Shown here one piece after another: positions 1-9,500 of a DNA stretch of 37,452 nucleotides (positions are counted from its first letter, which is position 1; each line of letters begins with the position of its first letter). The notes below the pieces were generated by a model. That model searched no databases. It saw only the letters and a program-made list of their open reading frames with translations, and was not told the DNA's origin. The DNA lies in contig JAJZPO010000022.1 of assembly GCA_021811155.1 (NCBI GenBank), positions 1 through 37,452 of the forward strand, in the 5' to 3' direction. Source of the DNA: Bacillota bacterium. Lineage in GTDB: Bacteria > Bacillota > Desulfitobacteriia > Desulfitobacteriales > JAJXUE01. The position numbers and the translations under genes were made by a program.

Positions 1-643
1 TTTGGGGGGCAAGGGTGGCGGTGCCGATAACTTTTAGTACGGGCCTGGTCTTAATCCAGCGGTCCCGGGCTATTGCCGGGTTGTAGTAGAAAAGAGCGCC
101 CCCCGTAGGGTCCTCCCCGCTTACGGCCGCGGCCGCAGCCTCCCGGGCCGCCTCGTCGGGCTTAAGCCTTACCTGCCGGTCCTGAACAGCGCTGAACGCC
201 CCGGGCTGGTAGACGACTTCGTACAGGCTTTTGGGGAAGTCGGGATCCTCGAGCCGGTTAAGCACCACTGCGCCTACAGCAACCTGGCCCTCAAAATCCT
301 CTCCTCTTGCTTCCGCGTAAATTACCCTGGCCAGAAGGTCCATTTCGCCGGCCGAAAAACGACCCAACCTGCCGAAGGTTGAACCGGCAGCTGGGCGTAC
401 CAGCAGAGCCTGGCCAGGATAAAGGGTATCGGGCTTGCTCAGCGTATTCCAGGCAACAAGCTCCTTGACCGTCACTCCATACCTCTGGGCTATGAGCCAG
501 AGGTTCTGACCCTGGCTTACCTTATGTACGATAAAGCTGCTTCCCGGCCTGGCGCTCGCAGAGTGCGCAGGCGCCGCCGCGAGGCCAAGTCCCACCAACA
601 GAGCCACTGCCAGCAGCGCCCGGCCCAATCGGTGTATTGACAA
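1..643 (-). CDS. sleB: LysM + SleB-type cell wall hydrolase, C-terminus cut by window edge
   Basis: Exported hydrolase expected to cleave (spore cortex) peptidoglycan. The reading frame stays open to base 1, so the last residues are missing. Translation from a TTG at 643 gives a short basic N-terminus and a hydrophobic signal segment ending near AAAPAHSA. A LysM domain follows at about residues 34-80 (FIVHKVSQGQNLWLIAQRYG). A Hydrolase_2/SleB domain then runs from about residue 93, with the AEARGE motif carrying the presumed catalytic Glu and the family signature DPTGGALFYYNP near the edge. The TTG start is chosen because GAGGTG lies 6 nt upstream and no better start precedes the signal peptide. 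It is transcribed away from the CWB2 genes. Family assignment is firm; a spore role is inferred from SleB relatives, and vegetative wall hydrolysis is also possible. Confidence 0.9.
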   Translation of the reverse strand, partial: MSIHRLGRALLAVALLVGLGLAAAPAHSASARPGSSFIVHKVSQGQNLWLIAQRYGVTVKELVAWNTLSKPDTLYPGQALLVRPAAGSTFGRLGRFSAGEMDLLARVIYAEARGEDFEGQVAVGAVVLNRLEDPDFPKSLYEVVYQPGAFSAVQDRQVRLKPDEAAREAAAAAVSGEDPTGGALFYYNPAIARDRWIKTRPVLKVIGTATLAPQ

Positions 644-792
644 AATACCCACCTCACATCAAAGTGTCAGTTAGTATTTTGTCCCAATTCGGGTAAGTAT
701 AACCATATGCTTTAGACCCCCGCAAAGCGGCTTGGTTCAACGCATAAATAAAATAAAAACAGAAGAATAGGCTATTTGCGGCATTGCGCATT

Positions 793-816
793 AATCCCCG
801 GACGCGGGGATTTTTT
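793..816 (+). terminator. plus-strand intrinsic terminator with no plus-strand gene before it
   Basis: An 8-bp stem (AATCCCCG / CGGGGATT) with loop GACG is followed by a run of T. It is oriented to end plus-strand transcription, yet no coding region lies on that strand to its left. The core CCCCGGACGCGGGG (796-809) recurs exactly at 12217-12230, and both copies are preceded by TTGCGCA. It may end a short RNA transcribed divergently from the SleB gene. Confidence 0.6.
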
Positions 817-837
817 GTTTATCCGCTCGCAGGATAA

Positions 838-869
838 AACAGGAGCCATGCCTCAGCATGGCTCCTGTT
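838..869 (-). terminator. intrinsic terminator of the Ig-like/CWB2 gene
   Basis: A 14-bp perfect stem (AACAGGAGCCATGC and its complement) with a 4-nt loop begins about 14 nt after the stop codon at 884. On the minus strand it is followed by TTTT. It is the natural end of the transcript from 4474. Confidence 0.85.
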
Positions 870-883
870 GATTGAGAATTGAC

Positions 884-3800
884 CTACTGCAGGATGCCGG
901 TCTCGATAGCGCTGTACACGCTGTCGCTCACTGCCGGCGCTCCGCCCAGGATATACGCCTTGACGAACATCTGAGGATTGCCCGTGATGAAGCTGCCGGC
1001 GCCTGAGGGCAGGGAGTTGGTTCCGGTCAGAATCAGCGCAGCGCCTTCGTGCGCGGCGAACGCGGCTCCGGCCAGAGCGTCAGGATAGTTGTCGCCGGTG
1101 GCGAAGACATAGTTGGCTTCGTCATTGGCGTAGGTGTTGAAGATCTGGCTCGCTGTCGCGTAGCGGTCCTCACCGCCCAGTCTGGTGACGCTGGTAATTC
1201 CAGACATCCCCTGCAGGGAGGAGAACAGGGAGTCGGAGACTACTGCCGAGCTGCCCAGCACCGTGATGTTGCTGATGCCCAGGTCCTTAATGACTGCCTG
1301 GGTGGAGGGATCAAGGCTGTTGCCGTCTGTCAGCAGGATCGGGGTATGGCTGCGGGCCGCAAAGGAGGCTGCAGCCAGGGCATCCGGGAAGTTTAGGCCA
1401 TTGGCCAGGAAGACCTTGCCGTTCATGCCGGACTTATTGGCTACCGCACGGGCGATGCTGGCGGAGGTTTCAAACCGGTTCGCCCCGGCGTAGCGGGTGA
1501 CCGTCAGGCCGGCGTTCTGCAGGGAGCTGAACACACTGTCGCTGATAACCGCGGTGCCGCCCAGGACCAGAGCTTTCGTGGCATGCAGGCGGGCGATTTC
1601 AGCGCTTACGGCAGGATCAAGGGCGCTGCCGCCGGTGAGCAGGATCGGAGCGTCATACGAGGCGGCCAGCACGCTGCCGGCCAGGGCATCCGGGAAGTCG
1701 TAAGCGGTTGCGATCACGACCGTGTCGGATTTTGCCCAGCCCTTTTGGCTCATGTCAATGGCTGTCTGGATGCGGTTAGCTCCGGCGACACGGGATACCA
1801 CACTGGACTTGTCCACCGCGTACAGGGTGCCGATTTGGACTGAAACACTTGGCCCAATGAAGTTGACATCGTAGCGGTCACTGGTGGACGGGTTAATGGT
1901 GAACTGGACATTGCCGTTGCCGTCAACCGGGTAGGACCAGGAAGTGAGGCCGACCGTATTTTGATCGTTAATTTTGATTGAGTAGCCGGCACCGGCCAAG
2001 GCGTTGCCATGTGCGTCTTGCACCCGGAAATTAACCGTGTTGTTTTGACCGATGATGAGGCGGTTGCTGTTGGTGATACCTTTCACCGGCTTGACGGTGA
2101 AGGTGGCCACCGGCACTCCATTCAATTTGAGGCTTACAGCATCTGCCTTTTGGTCGTTTAGAATATTGACGTAAACTGTGGTGGAATAAACATTGGTAGC
2201 GGAATTCAAGCTCAGACCACCTGAGCTCGCGGTGATTTGGGTTGCGGTAATGTCTTGGTCTGCCAGACTGAATGTGTTCGCACCGGTTATGGCAGTGTTA
2301 CTGCGTGGGTCGACCGCACTCACGCTCACGTTTTCACCGATACCCGCCGTAAGGAGCATATCGGAGGGAGTGATGGTCAGTTTGGGAGCCACTACGCTGA
2401 TATTGGCTGCGCCGGTGTTGTTCTTGTTGGCTGAAGTGAGGGTGACCGTCAGGTCAGCCACTTTCGGGGCCATGAGTCCGGTAACCTTGAAGCCGATAAC
2501 ATTGCCGGAGCTGTCTGTAGCATCCACAAGCGAGGTGAATGCCACGCTGGCACCGTTGGAGACCGTCAACGCATAGGTCTTACCCGTAATGTCAGCGGCT
2601 TTAATCAGGTTGCCCTGGGCGTCTTTGGCGACGATGACCACATCCTCAGCCAGTCCGGCCACCAGCGTGCTGGTTTGAGACTGGACGCTGAGGGTGGAAG
2701 AACCGACAACCTTGCCCGCGGGAAGCACGGCCATCAAGTTGTTGCTCTGGTCATACACGTTTACGGTCACATTGCCGGCGTTGTCCGCTTGCATAGTTTG
2801 GAAGGTATAGACGCCGTTGTTGACCGGGTGGGTGGTGTCCAGGGTGAAACTGCTGATGCTGGGGTTGGCAGCAAAGGTGCCGTCAGGCTGCTGCACCGCA
2901 AACATGTTGGCAGCGTCGCCCACTACCTGGACGTTGGCGTTGTTGACAGGGTAGCCGTTGGCGTCAAGAACCGTGACAACCGGGGTCACAGCGGAGCCGA
3001 TGCTCCGGGTACCGAAGTTGTAGCTGACCTGGTAGCCGGTCACAGCAGCAGTCGCCGCGGCGTTGACAGGAACCGCGTTGGTGCCGATCAGGGCGCCGAG
3101 AGTCACTGTCACTTTCCCGCCTTGCTGAGGATTGACCGAGCTGAACACCAGGTCCGTGCTGTCGACGTTGACGTTGACGTTGCTACTTACGGAAATGCTT
3201 TTGCTCTTGTCAGCGTTGTAAAGCGCCGGGGTTTGCGCGTTCCCGGTCAGGGTGCCGGTATAGGTGTCATCGCCGGGCACAGTCACGCTGAGGTTAATCT
3301 GTTTGATTTGCTGAGTGGCGTTCGGGTCCGCCCTAAAGCCGTAACCGTCCTGGTTATAGACGTTGAGGGTGAAGTTGTTGTTAGTGCCAACCGTCAAGCC
3401 TGTGCTGGCGCCGGCGCCGTTGATGTCGGTCAGGTTGGCCGTGAATACCCCGGGGGCGCCCACGCTGAAGCTGGTGCTGCCGGTGTAGTCAGTAATTTCC
3501 GGTGTGCTGCTTGGGTCATAAGTCACAGAGACTGTGACCGTGCCTGTGCCCGCAAAGGTTACCTGGGACAGGTCCAGAGTGCTGGTGGTTTTGGCCACCA
3601 CTTTGCTGTACACACCGTTTGCCGATGTCGAATTGTCGGTGTCAAAGCCCGCGAGGGTATTGACGTTTTGCATGCCGACGCCGGTGATGGTGTAGGTGAG
3701 GGTCTGTGAAGTGGCAACCAGGCTGCCGTCCGTCTTGGTCGGGTCAAGCACTGTGATGGCCTGGCCTGCAGCCGGTACGGCGTTGCCGGTCACGCTAGCT

Positions 3801-4474
3801 TTCGCAGCCTTGACCGTCAGGGTGTTTAACCCATTGACGCTGAAGGTGCCGTAAGGGGTATAAACCCCTGCGTTCAGGGTGCCATAGTCGTACACCGCTG
3901 CGGCAGTAAGGGTCACGGTTTTGCTGAAAGCGCCGTTCGACGGGATGATGGAAACGGCGTCGGCCGTCACTTCCGTGCGGGAGCCGTCCGCGTTCAGCAG
4001 TGTGGGAACAAAATAGACATTCTCATCGACTCCAGTGCCATCGCTTTTCAGCAGGGTACCGGAGAAAGTGACGCTGTCCCCAATTTTCATGGGGTTTGGA
4101 ACTGACATGGTAAGGTTGTATTTAGAGGTAATTTTGACCGGATTGGTTACGCCCACAACGCTCAGCGTGTAGACGCCTTCCGTGCCAAAGGAGTAGGTAA
4201 AGCTGAAAGTTCCGGCCGCGCTGGTAATCTCGTTAACCGGGGTTGCAGTGCCGCTGGGGTCTTTCATTGTAACCGCAGCACCGGCCAGGGCCTTGCCGTC
4301 TGTGCCGAGAGCGGTGCCACTGACGGTGGCTGTTTGCCCTACCGCTACGCTGCTGACATTCAAAGTGACCTTCGAGTAGTCAGGGAGGGCGGCAAATACA
4401 GACTGGATTGGCAACATAGTCAGCACCATGGCGATGAGCGCAAGAATAGCCAAGGGCTTTTTGGTCTTTCTCAT
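884..4474 (-). CDS. large exported Ig-like protein with C-terminal CWB2 anchor
   Basis: A surface protein of 1196 residues. Residues 1-28 form a signal peptide (MRKTKKPLAILALIAMVL... ending SVFA). Residues 30-890 are a long run of Thr/Ser/Val-rich bacterial Ig-like modules resembling Big and carboxypeptidase-regulatory folds. Residues 893-1196 are three CWB2 repeats, seen from FPDALAG, FPDALAA and YPDALAG, and the VLGG/VLGS-x-AVVSDS motifs. CWB2 modules anchor proteins to wall polysaccharide, so this is probably a structural or adhesive wall protein. I chose the ATG at 4474 because GAGAGGAG lies 11 nt upstream, the same spacing as in the paralogue at 37026, and the two signal peptides align. 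An in-frame ATG at 4537 with GAGGGG 4 nt upstream would add 21 residues and cannot be excluded. Its leader is shared with the 37-kb gene. Confidence 0.9.
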   Translation of the reverse strand: MRKTKKPLAILALIAMVLTMLPIQSVFAALPDYSKVTLNVSSVAVGQTATVSGTALGTDGKALAGAAVTMKDPSGTATPVNEITSAAGTFSFTYSFGTEGVYTLSVVGVTNPVKITSKYNLTMSVPNPMKIGDSVTFSGTLLKSDGTGVDENVYFVPTLLNADGSRTEVTADAVSIIPSNGAFSKTVTLTAAAVYDYGTLNAGVYTPYGTFSVNGLNTLTVKAAKASVTGNAVPAAGQAITVLDPTKTDGSLVATSQTLTYTITGVGMQNVNTLAGFDTDNSTSANGVYSKVVAKTTSTLDLSQVTFAGTGTVTVSVTYDPSSTPEITDYTGSTSFSVGAPGVFTANLTDINGAGASTGLTVGTNNNFTLNVYNQDGYGFRADPNATQQIKQINLSVTVPGDDTYTGTLTGNAQTPALYNADKSKSISVSSNVNVNVDSTDLVFSSVNPQQGGKVTVTLGALIGTNAVPVNAAATAAVTGYQVSYNFGTRSIGSAVTPVVTVLDANGYPVNNANVQVVGDAANMFAVQQPDGTFAANPSISSFTLDTTHPVNNGVYTFQTMQADNAGNVTVNVYDQSNNLMAVLPAGKVVGSSTLSVQSQTSTLVAGLAEDVVIVAKDAQGNLIKAADITGKTYALTVSNGASVAFTSLVDATDSSGNVIGFKVTGLMAPKVADLTVTLTSANKNNTGAANISVVAPKLTITPSDMLLTAGIGENVSVSAVDPRSNTAITGANTFSLADQDITATQITASSGGLSLNSATNVYSTTVYVNILNDQKADAVSLKLNGVPVATFTVKPVKGITNSNRLIIGQNNTVNFRVQDAHGNALAGAGYSIKINDQNTVGLTSWSYPVDGNGNVQFTINPSTSDRYDVNFIGPSVSVQIGTLYAVDKSSVVSRVAGANRIQTAIDMSQKGWAKSDTVVIATAYDFPDALAGSVLAASYDAPILLTGGSALDPAVSAEIARLHATKALVLGGTAVISDSVFSSLQNAGLTVTRYAGANRFETSASIARAVANKSGMNGKVFLANGLNFPDALAAASFAARSHTPILLTDGNSLDPSTQAVIKDLGISNITVLGSSAVVSDSLFSSLQGMSGITSVTRLGGEDRYATASQIFNTYANDEANYVFATGDNYPDALAGAAFAAHEGAALILTGTNSLPSGAGSFITGNPQMFVKAYILGGAPAVSDSVYSAIETGILQ

Positions 4475-4907
4475 GTAGTGTTTTTCTCCTCTCTTTTTTT
4501 CTGGGGTTTTGGTCTGCGGGTCCGGATCCGCACTCATCCTTCCCCTCTAGCTGCTTGCAGCTTTCTCCTCCTGCTACACCCCCCTTACATTCGCACAAGC
4601 TTTAGACATTGCGCAATATCTAAAGGTATCCACTGCCCCACCTTGGTGCATGGAGGCGTCCCCCCCTAAATTTGTCAACTGGGGGTGGTTTACCCTTTAG
4701 ACTAGCGATTAATGAAGAAACCCCTTGCAGGTTCCAACATTGTTTATAGGTATTCTTTTTAAAATATGATAATCCTGCAATTGTCGGAATAAAATTTGGA
4801 AAAAGCTCTAAATATTTTCGACACGTTTCTACATCATATAACTTAACTGTTTTGTACGTTCTTGCGGCCAAGCCGCAGAGCTCTGGTTTCTTACAGGGGG
4901 ATTGGTC
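4475..4907. other. 433-bp intergenic region: amidase 3' end, AT-rich stretch, CWB2 leader
   Basis: There is no convincing gene. The right part (about 4720-4860) is much more AT-rich than its surroundings and probably holds the promoter of the gene starting at 4474; no clean -35/-10 pair could be fixed. The left part carries the structured, conserved leader described separately. A short GC hairpin (TGCGGC/GCCGCA at 4863-4877) follows the amidase stop but lacks a T-run, so I do not call it a terminator. An 83-codon open frame at 4620-4871 overlaps the leader and resembles no family. Confidence 0.6.
4561..4702 (-). promoter_or_regulatory. structured 5' leader of the Ig-like/CWB2 gene (riboswitch-like, type unknown)
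   Basis: On the minus strand, 4685-4702 can pair with 4618-4633 in a stem of about 15 bp with one bulge and a small internal loop. It encloses a second G/C-rich hairpin (ACCCCC...GGGGG). The 3' arm (CCTTTAGA, 4619-4626) can instead pair with TCTAAAG just downstream (4600-4606), forming a near-perfect 26-nt palindrome at 4600-4625. The block 4561-4617 aligns closely with 37115-37164 upstream of the other large CWB2 gene. I did not recognise a known riboswitch class. Confidence 0.5.
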
Positions 4908-6515
4908 TTAATATCCCTCAAATACCAAAATTCCGCGGTATATACCCAATGCGGCGCTGCTCCGGTAGGCAGCTGAAGCGAGCAGTTGTTCTTCTGTTGG
5001 GTTGGAAATAAAGCCTACTTCCACCAGTACCGCCGGCATCACAGTATTCTTGATAACGTAAAAGGGAGCGTCTTTGACCCCGCGGTCATGCAGACTGTCA
5101 AGACCCAGCTGCTGCGCCAGTTCGGCCTGTATATTCTTGCCCAGCCTCTGGGACTGGCTTGAGACGGGGTTCTTTGAACTGTAATAGGTCTCTGTCCCTG
5201 CGGCGCTTTGGCTGGTGTAAGAATTGTTGTGAATACTGACGAACAGGTTCGCTTTAGCATCGTTGGCAAGTTTTACTCTGGCCTGGAGATCGGGGAGTTC
5301 ACTGTAGCCCGCCCCCGTTGGCGGAGTATCGCTGCTGCGCGTCATCACTACCGTGGCTCCTGCCTTGCGCAAGAGATCCGCCAGGTTCAGGCCGATGGCC
5401 AGGGTGTTGTTTTTTTCCAGCGTGCCGGAGGGGCCCATAGCCCCGGGATCCGGTCCGCCGTGCCCCGAGTCAACAACTATAGTTGAACCGGCTAACAGGT
5501 AAGACGGCTGGACAACCCCTTCTACCACACTCTGAACCTGAGCGGAGATGGCCGCAGTGCTGCCAATCAGATTTACCACCATGTTTCGCTCCGCCGCGTT
5601 ACCCATGACAGAATAACTCACTGCCGGCAAGGAGGCTGTCGCTGTGAGAAAGATCGGGGCATTCTGCCTTGCCGCCAGCGCTCCTGCCACCAGACCGTCC
5701 GGGAAGTCTTCTCCTGTTACCAGGTAGGCCTGAGGCGCAGCCTGACTCCCCGCCGGAGCTCCCGGCAGCTTGTCCTGGGCAAAGAGGTCAAACTTTGCTG
5801 CAGTTTCGTAGCGGTCACTGCCGCCGATCCGGTTGACATTGGGCAAGCCAGTGATAACCGCATCCGCGATGGCCGCCTGACTGCCAAGCACCAGGGTCTG
5901 AGCCGCACCCAACTTAGCTAACTCAGCGCCTGTGGCAGACGGCAAGGCTTTCGCGCCGGTGAGCAGAATCGGAGTGCCGGTAACCGCGGCGTAAGGACCG
6001 GCTGCCAGGGCGTCCGGAAAATTCTCGCCGCTGGCTAAGATCACCTGACCGCTGCTCCCCAGCTTATCCGCGACCAAAGCGGCCGTGGCATAGCGGTCGC
6101 TTCCGCCGATGCGTTCGACGCTCAATCCCGCCTTGGTTAATGTGTCTGCAATTGCTTGCGACAAGGCTTTGGTACTGCCGAGCAGAACCACATGCTTAGC
6201 CTGCAGGCGCTTGATTTCACTTAACGCTCTCGGGTCAAGACTGCCGGGGTTGGTAAGGAGAATCGGCGCTCCCAGCCGGTAGGCCAAGGGTACGGCAACC
6301 AGGGCATCGGGAAAGTCATCGGACCTGACAAGAACAACGTTATCCGAGGTCTGCCAGCCGTTCTGGGAAACGCTGATTGCTGTGTCGATGCGGGTTGGGC
6401 CCGACATCCTCTGAGTCTTCTCTGTCAGTGGGGCAGCCTGTGCCATTGTCCCGGCAGCCAGCCAGAATAAGAGTAATAAACATGCTGTGGCTGCCCGCCT
6501 AACGTGTTTCTGCAA
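4908..6515 (-). CDS. CWB2-anchored N-acetylmuramoyl-L-alanine amidase (Amidase_3)
   Basis: A wall-bound autolysin that hydrolyses the bond between N-acetylmuramic acid and L-alanine in peptidoglycan. It has 535 residues with a signal peptide at 1-28 (ending AQA). Three CWB2 repeats span about 36-335, and a zinc amidase domain spans 344-535. Visible zinc/active-site residues are H352 in DSGHGG, E367 in LEKNN, H429 in SIHNN and E499 in LVEVGF. The start is a TTG; GGGGGTGA lies about 6 nt upstream and the TTG leads directly into the basic n-region of the signal peptide. It lies 71 nt downstream of the subtilase gene with no terminator between them, so the two are probably co-transcribed. The domain order, anchor first and enzyme last, is opposite to that in the subtilase. 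Confidence 0.93.
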   Translation of the reverse strand: MQKHVRRAATACLLLLFWLAAGTMAQAAPLTEKTQRMSGPTRIDTAISVSQNGWQTSDNVVLVRSDDFPDALVAVPLAYRLGAPILLTNPGSLDPRALSEIKRLQAKHVVLLGSTKALSQAIADTLTKAGLSVERIGGSDRYATAALVADKLGSSGQVILASGENFPDALAAGPYAAVTGTPILLTGAKALPSATGAELAKLGAAQTLVLGSQAAIADAVITGLPNVNRIGGSDRYETAAKFDLFAQDKLPGAPAGSQAAPQAYLVTGEDFPDGLVAGALAARQNAPIFLTATASLPAVSYSVMGNAAERNMVVNLIGSTAAISAQVQSVVEGVVQPSYLLAGSTIVVDSGHGGPDPGAMGPSGTLEKNNTLAIGLNLADLLRKAGATVVMTRSSDTPPTGAGYSELPDLQARVKLANDAKANLFVSIHNNSYTSQSAAGTETYYSSKNPVSSQSQRLGKNIQAELAQQLGLDSLHDRGVKDAPFYVIKNTVMPAVLVEVGFISNPTEEQLLASAAYRSSAALGIYRGILVFEGY

Positions 6516-6586
6516 TTAGAATCACCCCCGCTACTGGTATGATGCTTTGACTTTTGCTGTGACGGATCGCCCAGAGGCTATTCCTT

Positions 6587-9500
6587 TCAGTTCACAAGCC
6601 CGTTTACAGTGTCAACCACCGACTGGGGAACAGCCGCTTCGGACCCCAGGGTTACAATATCGTCCACTTTGCCCTTGCTGCCTGCCAGAAAACTGCTGAC
6701 CTCCGGCTCTAGCATAGCGCCGTCCACCAGAACTATGGCGTTCCCGCCCCTTGCCGCCAGGGCGGAACCGGCCAGGGCATCCGGAAAGTTCTCTCCTGTG
6801 GCGACATAAATAGCAGCCAGGTTGAGCCCAAGACCGCGGTTTATCTCAACCGCGGTCTGGTACCTGTCAGCGCCCCAATAGCGGTTTGCTCCCGGCAGCT
6901 TGGCGGCCACGCTGTCGCTGACCACCGCAGCGCTTCCGACAACGACAGTCTTTGTGACTCCCAGGTCGCTGAGGGCGTTTTGGGTGGCGGCCGGCAGCGA
7001 GTCTTGTGCGGTCAGGAGAATTGGCACGCCGTTGAAAGCCGCCCAGGGCGAGACAGCCAAGGCATCAGGGAAATTGAAACCATAGGCGACAACAGCCTCG
7101 CCCCTGCTGCCCAGACAGACGGCTATCTTGGCCGCTGTATCAAAGCGGTCCGCCCCCCCCAGCCTCTCCACGTCTTTGACATAACTTTTAGCCTTCAGGC
7201 TTTGTTCGATGCCGCCGGACAGCGCCTGCGCCGATCCGAGAATAAAAACCTTCTGTGGTCTGAGGCGGTCCAGCTCTGTTTCAACCGCGGGAGTCAGGCG
7301 CGAAGGATTGGTCAGCAAGATGGGAGCGTTGTATTTGTAAGCCAGGGGGGTTCCGGCCAAGGCGTCGGGAAAATCGTCGTCTCTTGCCAGGACTACTGTA
7401 TCAGCCCCGGTTGGCCAGCCGCGCTGCGCCACCGCAATAGCTGTCAGGTCACGGTCGCTGCCGGCAAGTCTGGCAAGCGTTGCTGCGGTGTTCGTAATCG
7501 TAAATTGCGCTGTGAAGGCGCCGGCCATGGCAAGGCCCACCGGGTTTTTCAGGTTTGCAACGACCAATTGATAGGTGTTGCCAACAGTTAGCGGAGTGTC
7601 CGGCTTCAGGGAAATGGTACTGGAATCAAGCAGCGAGACAGTTGAATTCACGGCTGTGCCGTCAGAGCCCTTCAGCAAAACATTGCCGCTGTTCACGCCG
7701 GCTGGGTCAATGTTCTGGTCCATCTTGATGATTACCGTAGGCTCGGTAGTGTTGACCCCGGAGCCGTCGGGATAATTCAAGGACTGTACCCGCGGCGCCG
7801 TGAATGCCGCAAAATTGTACGAGACATCAGGGGTGTCGTTGTAATCATACATGTTGATGTAATACTTGCCCGGATTCAGCCAGATGCTGGTTTGCTCCGT
7901 GACACCCGCATAGCCGGCATTAACATGCTGGATCAGGTTACCGTTAGGCTTAAACACATCAAACGCCGCATCAATTACCGGCCCTCCCATAGCCAGATAG
8001 ACCTGGCCGCCGGTCTTAAGGTTTACCTGGTACCAGTCTATGTCCCCCGCCGGCGTCAGGGTTGCCGAACCTGCTGTGTTGGTGATGTCTTTAGCCTGTT
8101 CCCGGGTATCATTCACCTCCCTGCTGTCTCCGCCGTCAGAAAGCGAGACGGTATATGGATTTGCTGAAAAACCCCCTCCTTCGCCGCTAATCGCCAGATA
8201 ATAGCCGCCTGGCCCGGGGAGGCTGACCTTCGTTTTGAGCTGGCCTCCCTTGCCCGGGTGAAAGCTGTATACGGCCTTCCGGCTGCTGTCCAATACGCTT
8301 AAATCTGCATCCAGATCGCCCGGGGCCTGGAAATCAAGCGTCAAGTTATTGCTTTGGGCCTGGATATAAAAATAATCAACTTCGCCGGGCCCGTCGACGC
8401 GCGCGTTCCAGGTCATCCCCGAATAGACGTGATATGCGGCGCCGGCGGAATTATTCGGCTGAAACCGATCGGCTGCCTGGTAGTTTTGCAGTGTGCGCAA
8501 GACGTCCAGGCGGCCTGCGCCGTATTCAGGATCAGTGCCGGGGTCACCCAGATCAGCTGCTCCTTTTTCGATGCGGTCCGCCACTTGGGCGGGTGTCAGA
8601 TTAGGCTCTTTTCCGAGGAGCAAGGCAGCTGCCCCGGTTACAAACGGCGCGGCCATGGATGTTCCGCTCATACTGGCGTAGCTTGACGCGCCGGTGGAGG
8701 GGTCGTAATAGGTACTCAGTATGTCTGCTCCGGGGGCGCTCACAGCAACCTGCGGCCCTTGAGCGGAAAAAGGCGCCTCAACATCTTCTGAATTGGTTGC
8801 CGCCACGGCGATTACCCCGGGAAACGCGGCGGGATATTCCACCGGTCCGCCATTGTCGTTACCTGCTGCGGCAACCACCACCACACCCTTGGCAACAGCG
8901 TTTTCTACCGCCTGAGCCAGCAAAGGGTCGTAATCCGCCCCGCCGAGACTTAGGTTTACGACCTTTGCCCCTTTAGCTACGGCCCAATCAATCCCAGCCG
9001 TTATGGCATCAGTAGTTATAACCGGGTTTCCCGCCGCATCTAAATAGGCTGCCCTTACCGCAAGTAATTGAGAATTGGGCGAGACTCCGGCTATGCCTGT
9101 CCCGTTGCCCGCAGTCGCTGCCGCGATGCCGGCCACATGGGTGCCGTGACCGACTATATCCTGGGCGTACCCCTCGCTGCGATTCACCGCATCATATTGG
9201 CCCGCGATCTTGTTCCTTAAATCGGGATGGTTAACATCAATGCCGGTGTCGACAATGGCGATTAATGCCCCCGGGCTGCCCGGCGATACGTCCCACGCCT
9301 GGGGAGCATTGATGCGCTGCAGCCCCCACTGCCGGCTGAATTCCTGGTCATTGGGGACAGCGGCAAGGGTGTACCTGTAGTTTGGCTGCACTTGTTTCAC
9401 TGACGGGTCCGATTTCAGTTCCGCCAAGAGACGCTCAGCAGCTTTGGCGTTGGTTGTTTTAATCAGGCTGAACCCCTGCCTTGCTTGCACGCTTTGGATT

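Noticed and set aside
1300-1700. Short repeated DNA around CCAGGGCATCCGGGAAGT within and between CWB2 genes
   Set aside because: These are codons for the recurring FPDALA motif, a protein-level repeat rather than a separate DNA element.
2675-3709. 344-codon plus-strand open frame inside the Ig-like gene
   Set aside because: It is antisense to a coherent Ig-like domain protein, with His/Val/Gly-rich composition typical of antisense frames.
4630-4700. c-di-GMP-I riboswitch in the 4.6-kb leader
   Set aside because: GGGTAAACC and GGGACGC resemble the aptamer's first hairpin, but the following conserved AAAGCC and the second helix with its receptor are missing; kept only as an unknown structured leader.
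4817-4823. Spo0A-like boxes (TGTCGAA) here and at 12120-12126
   Set aside because: A 7-mer is expected several times by chance on both strands of 37 kb; there is no tandem arrangement or clear promoter context.
4620-4871. 83-codon minus-strand ORF in the AT-rich gap
   Set aside because: No SD, no family resemblance, and it runs through the structured leader; the AT-rich part is more likely promoter DNA.
6516-6590. Possible c-di-GMP-I (GEMM) riboswitch before the amidase
   Set aside because: Scattered matches (CACAG, CAAAGC, GTAGCGGGG) occur in the right order, but the paired helices and the GGGACGCAAAGCC core are absent and the region is too short.
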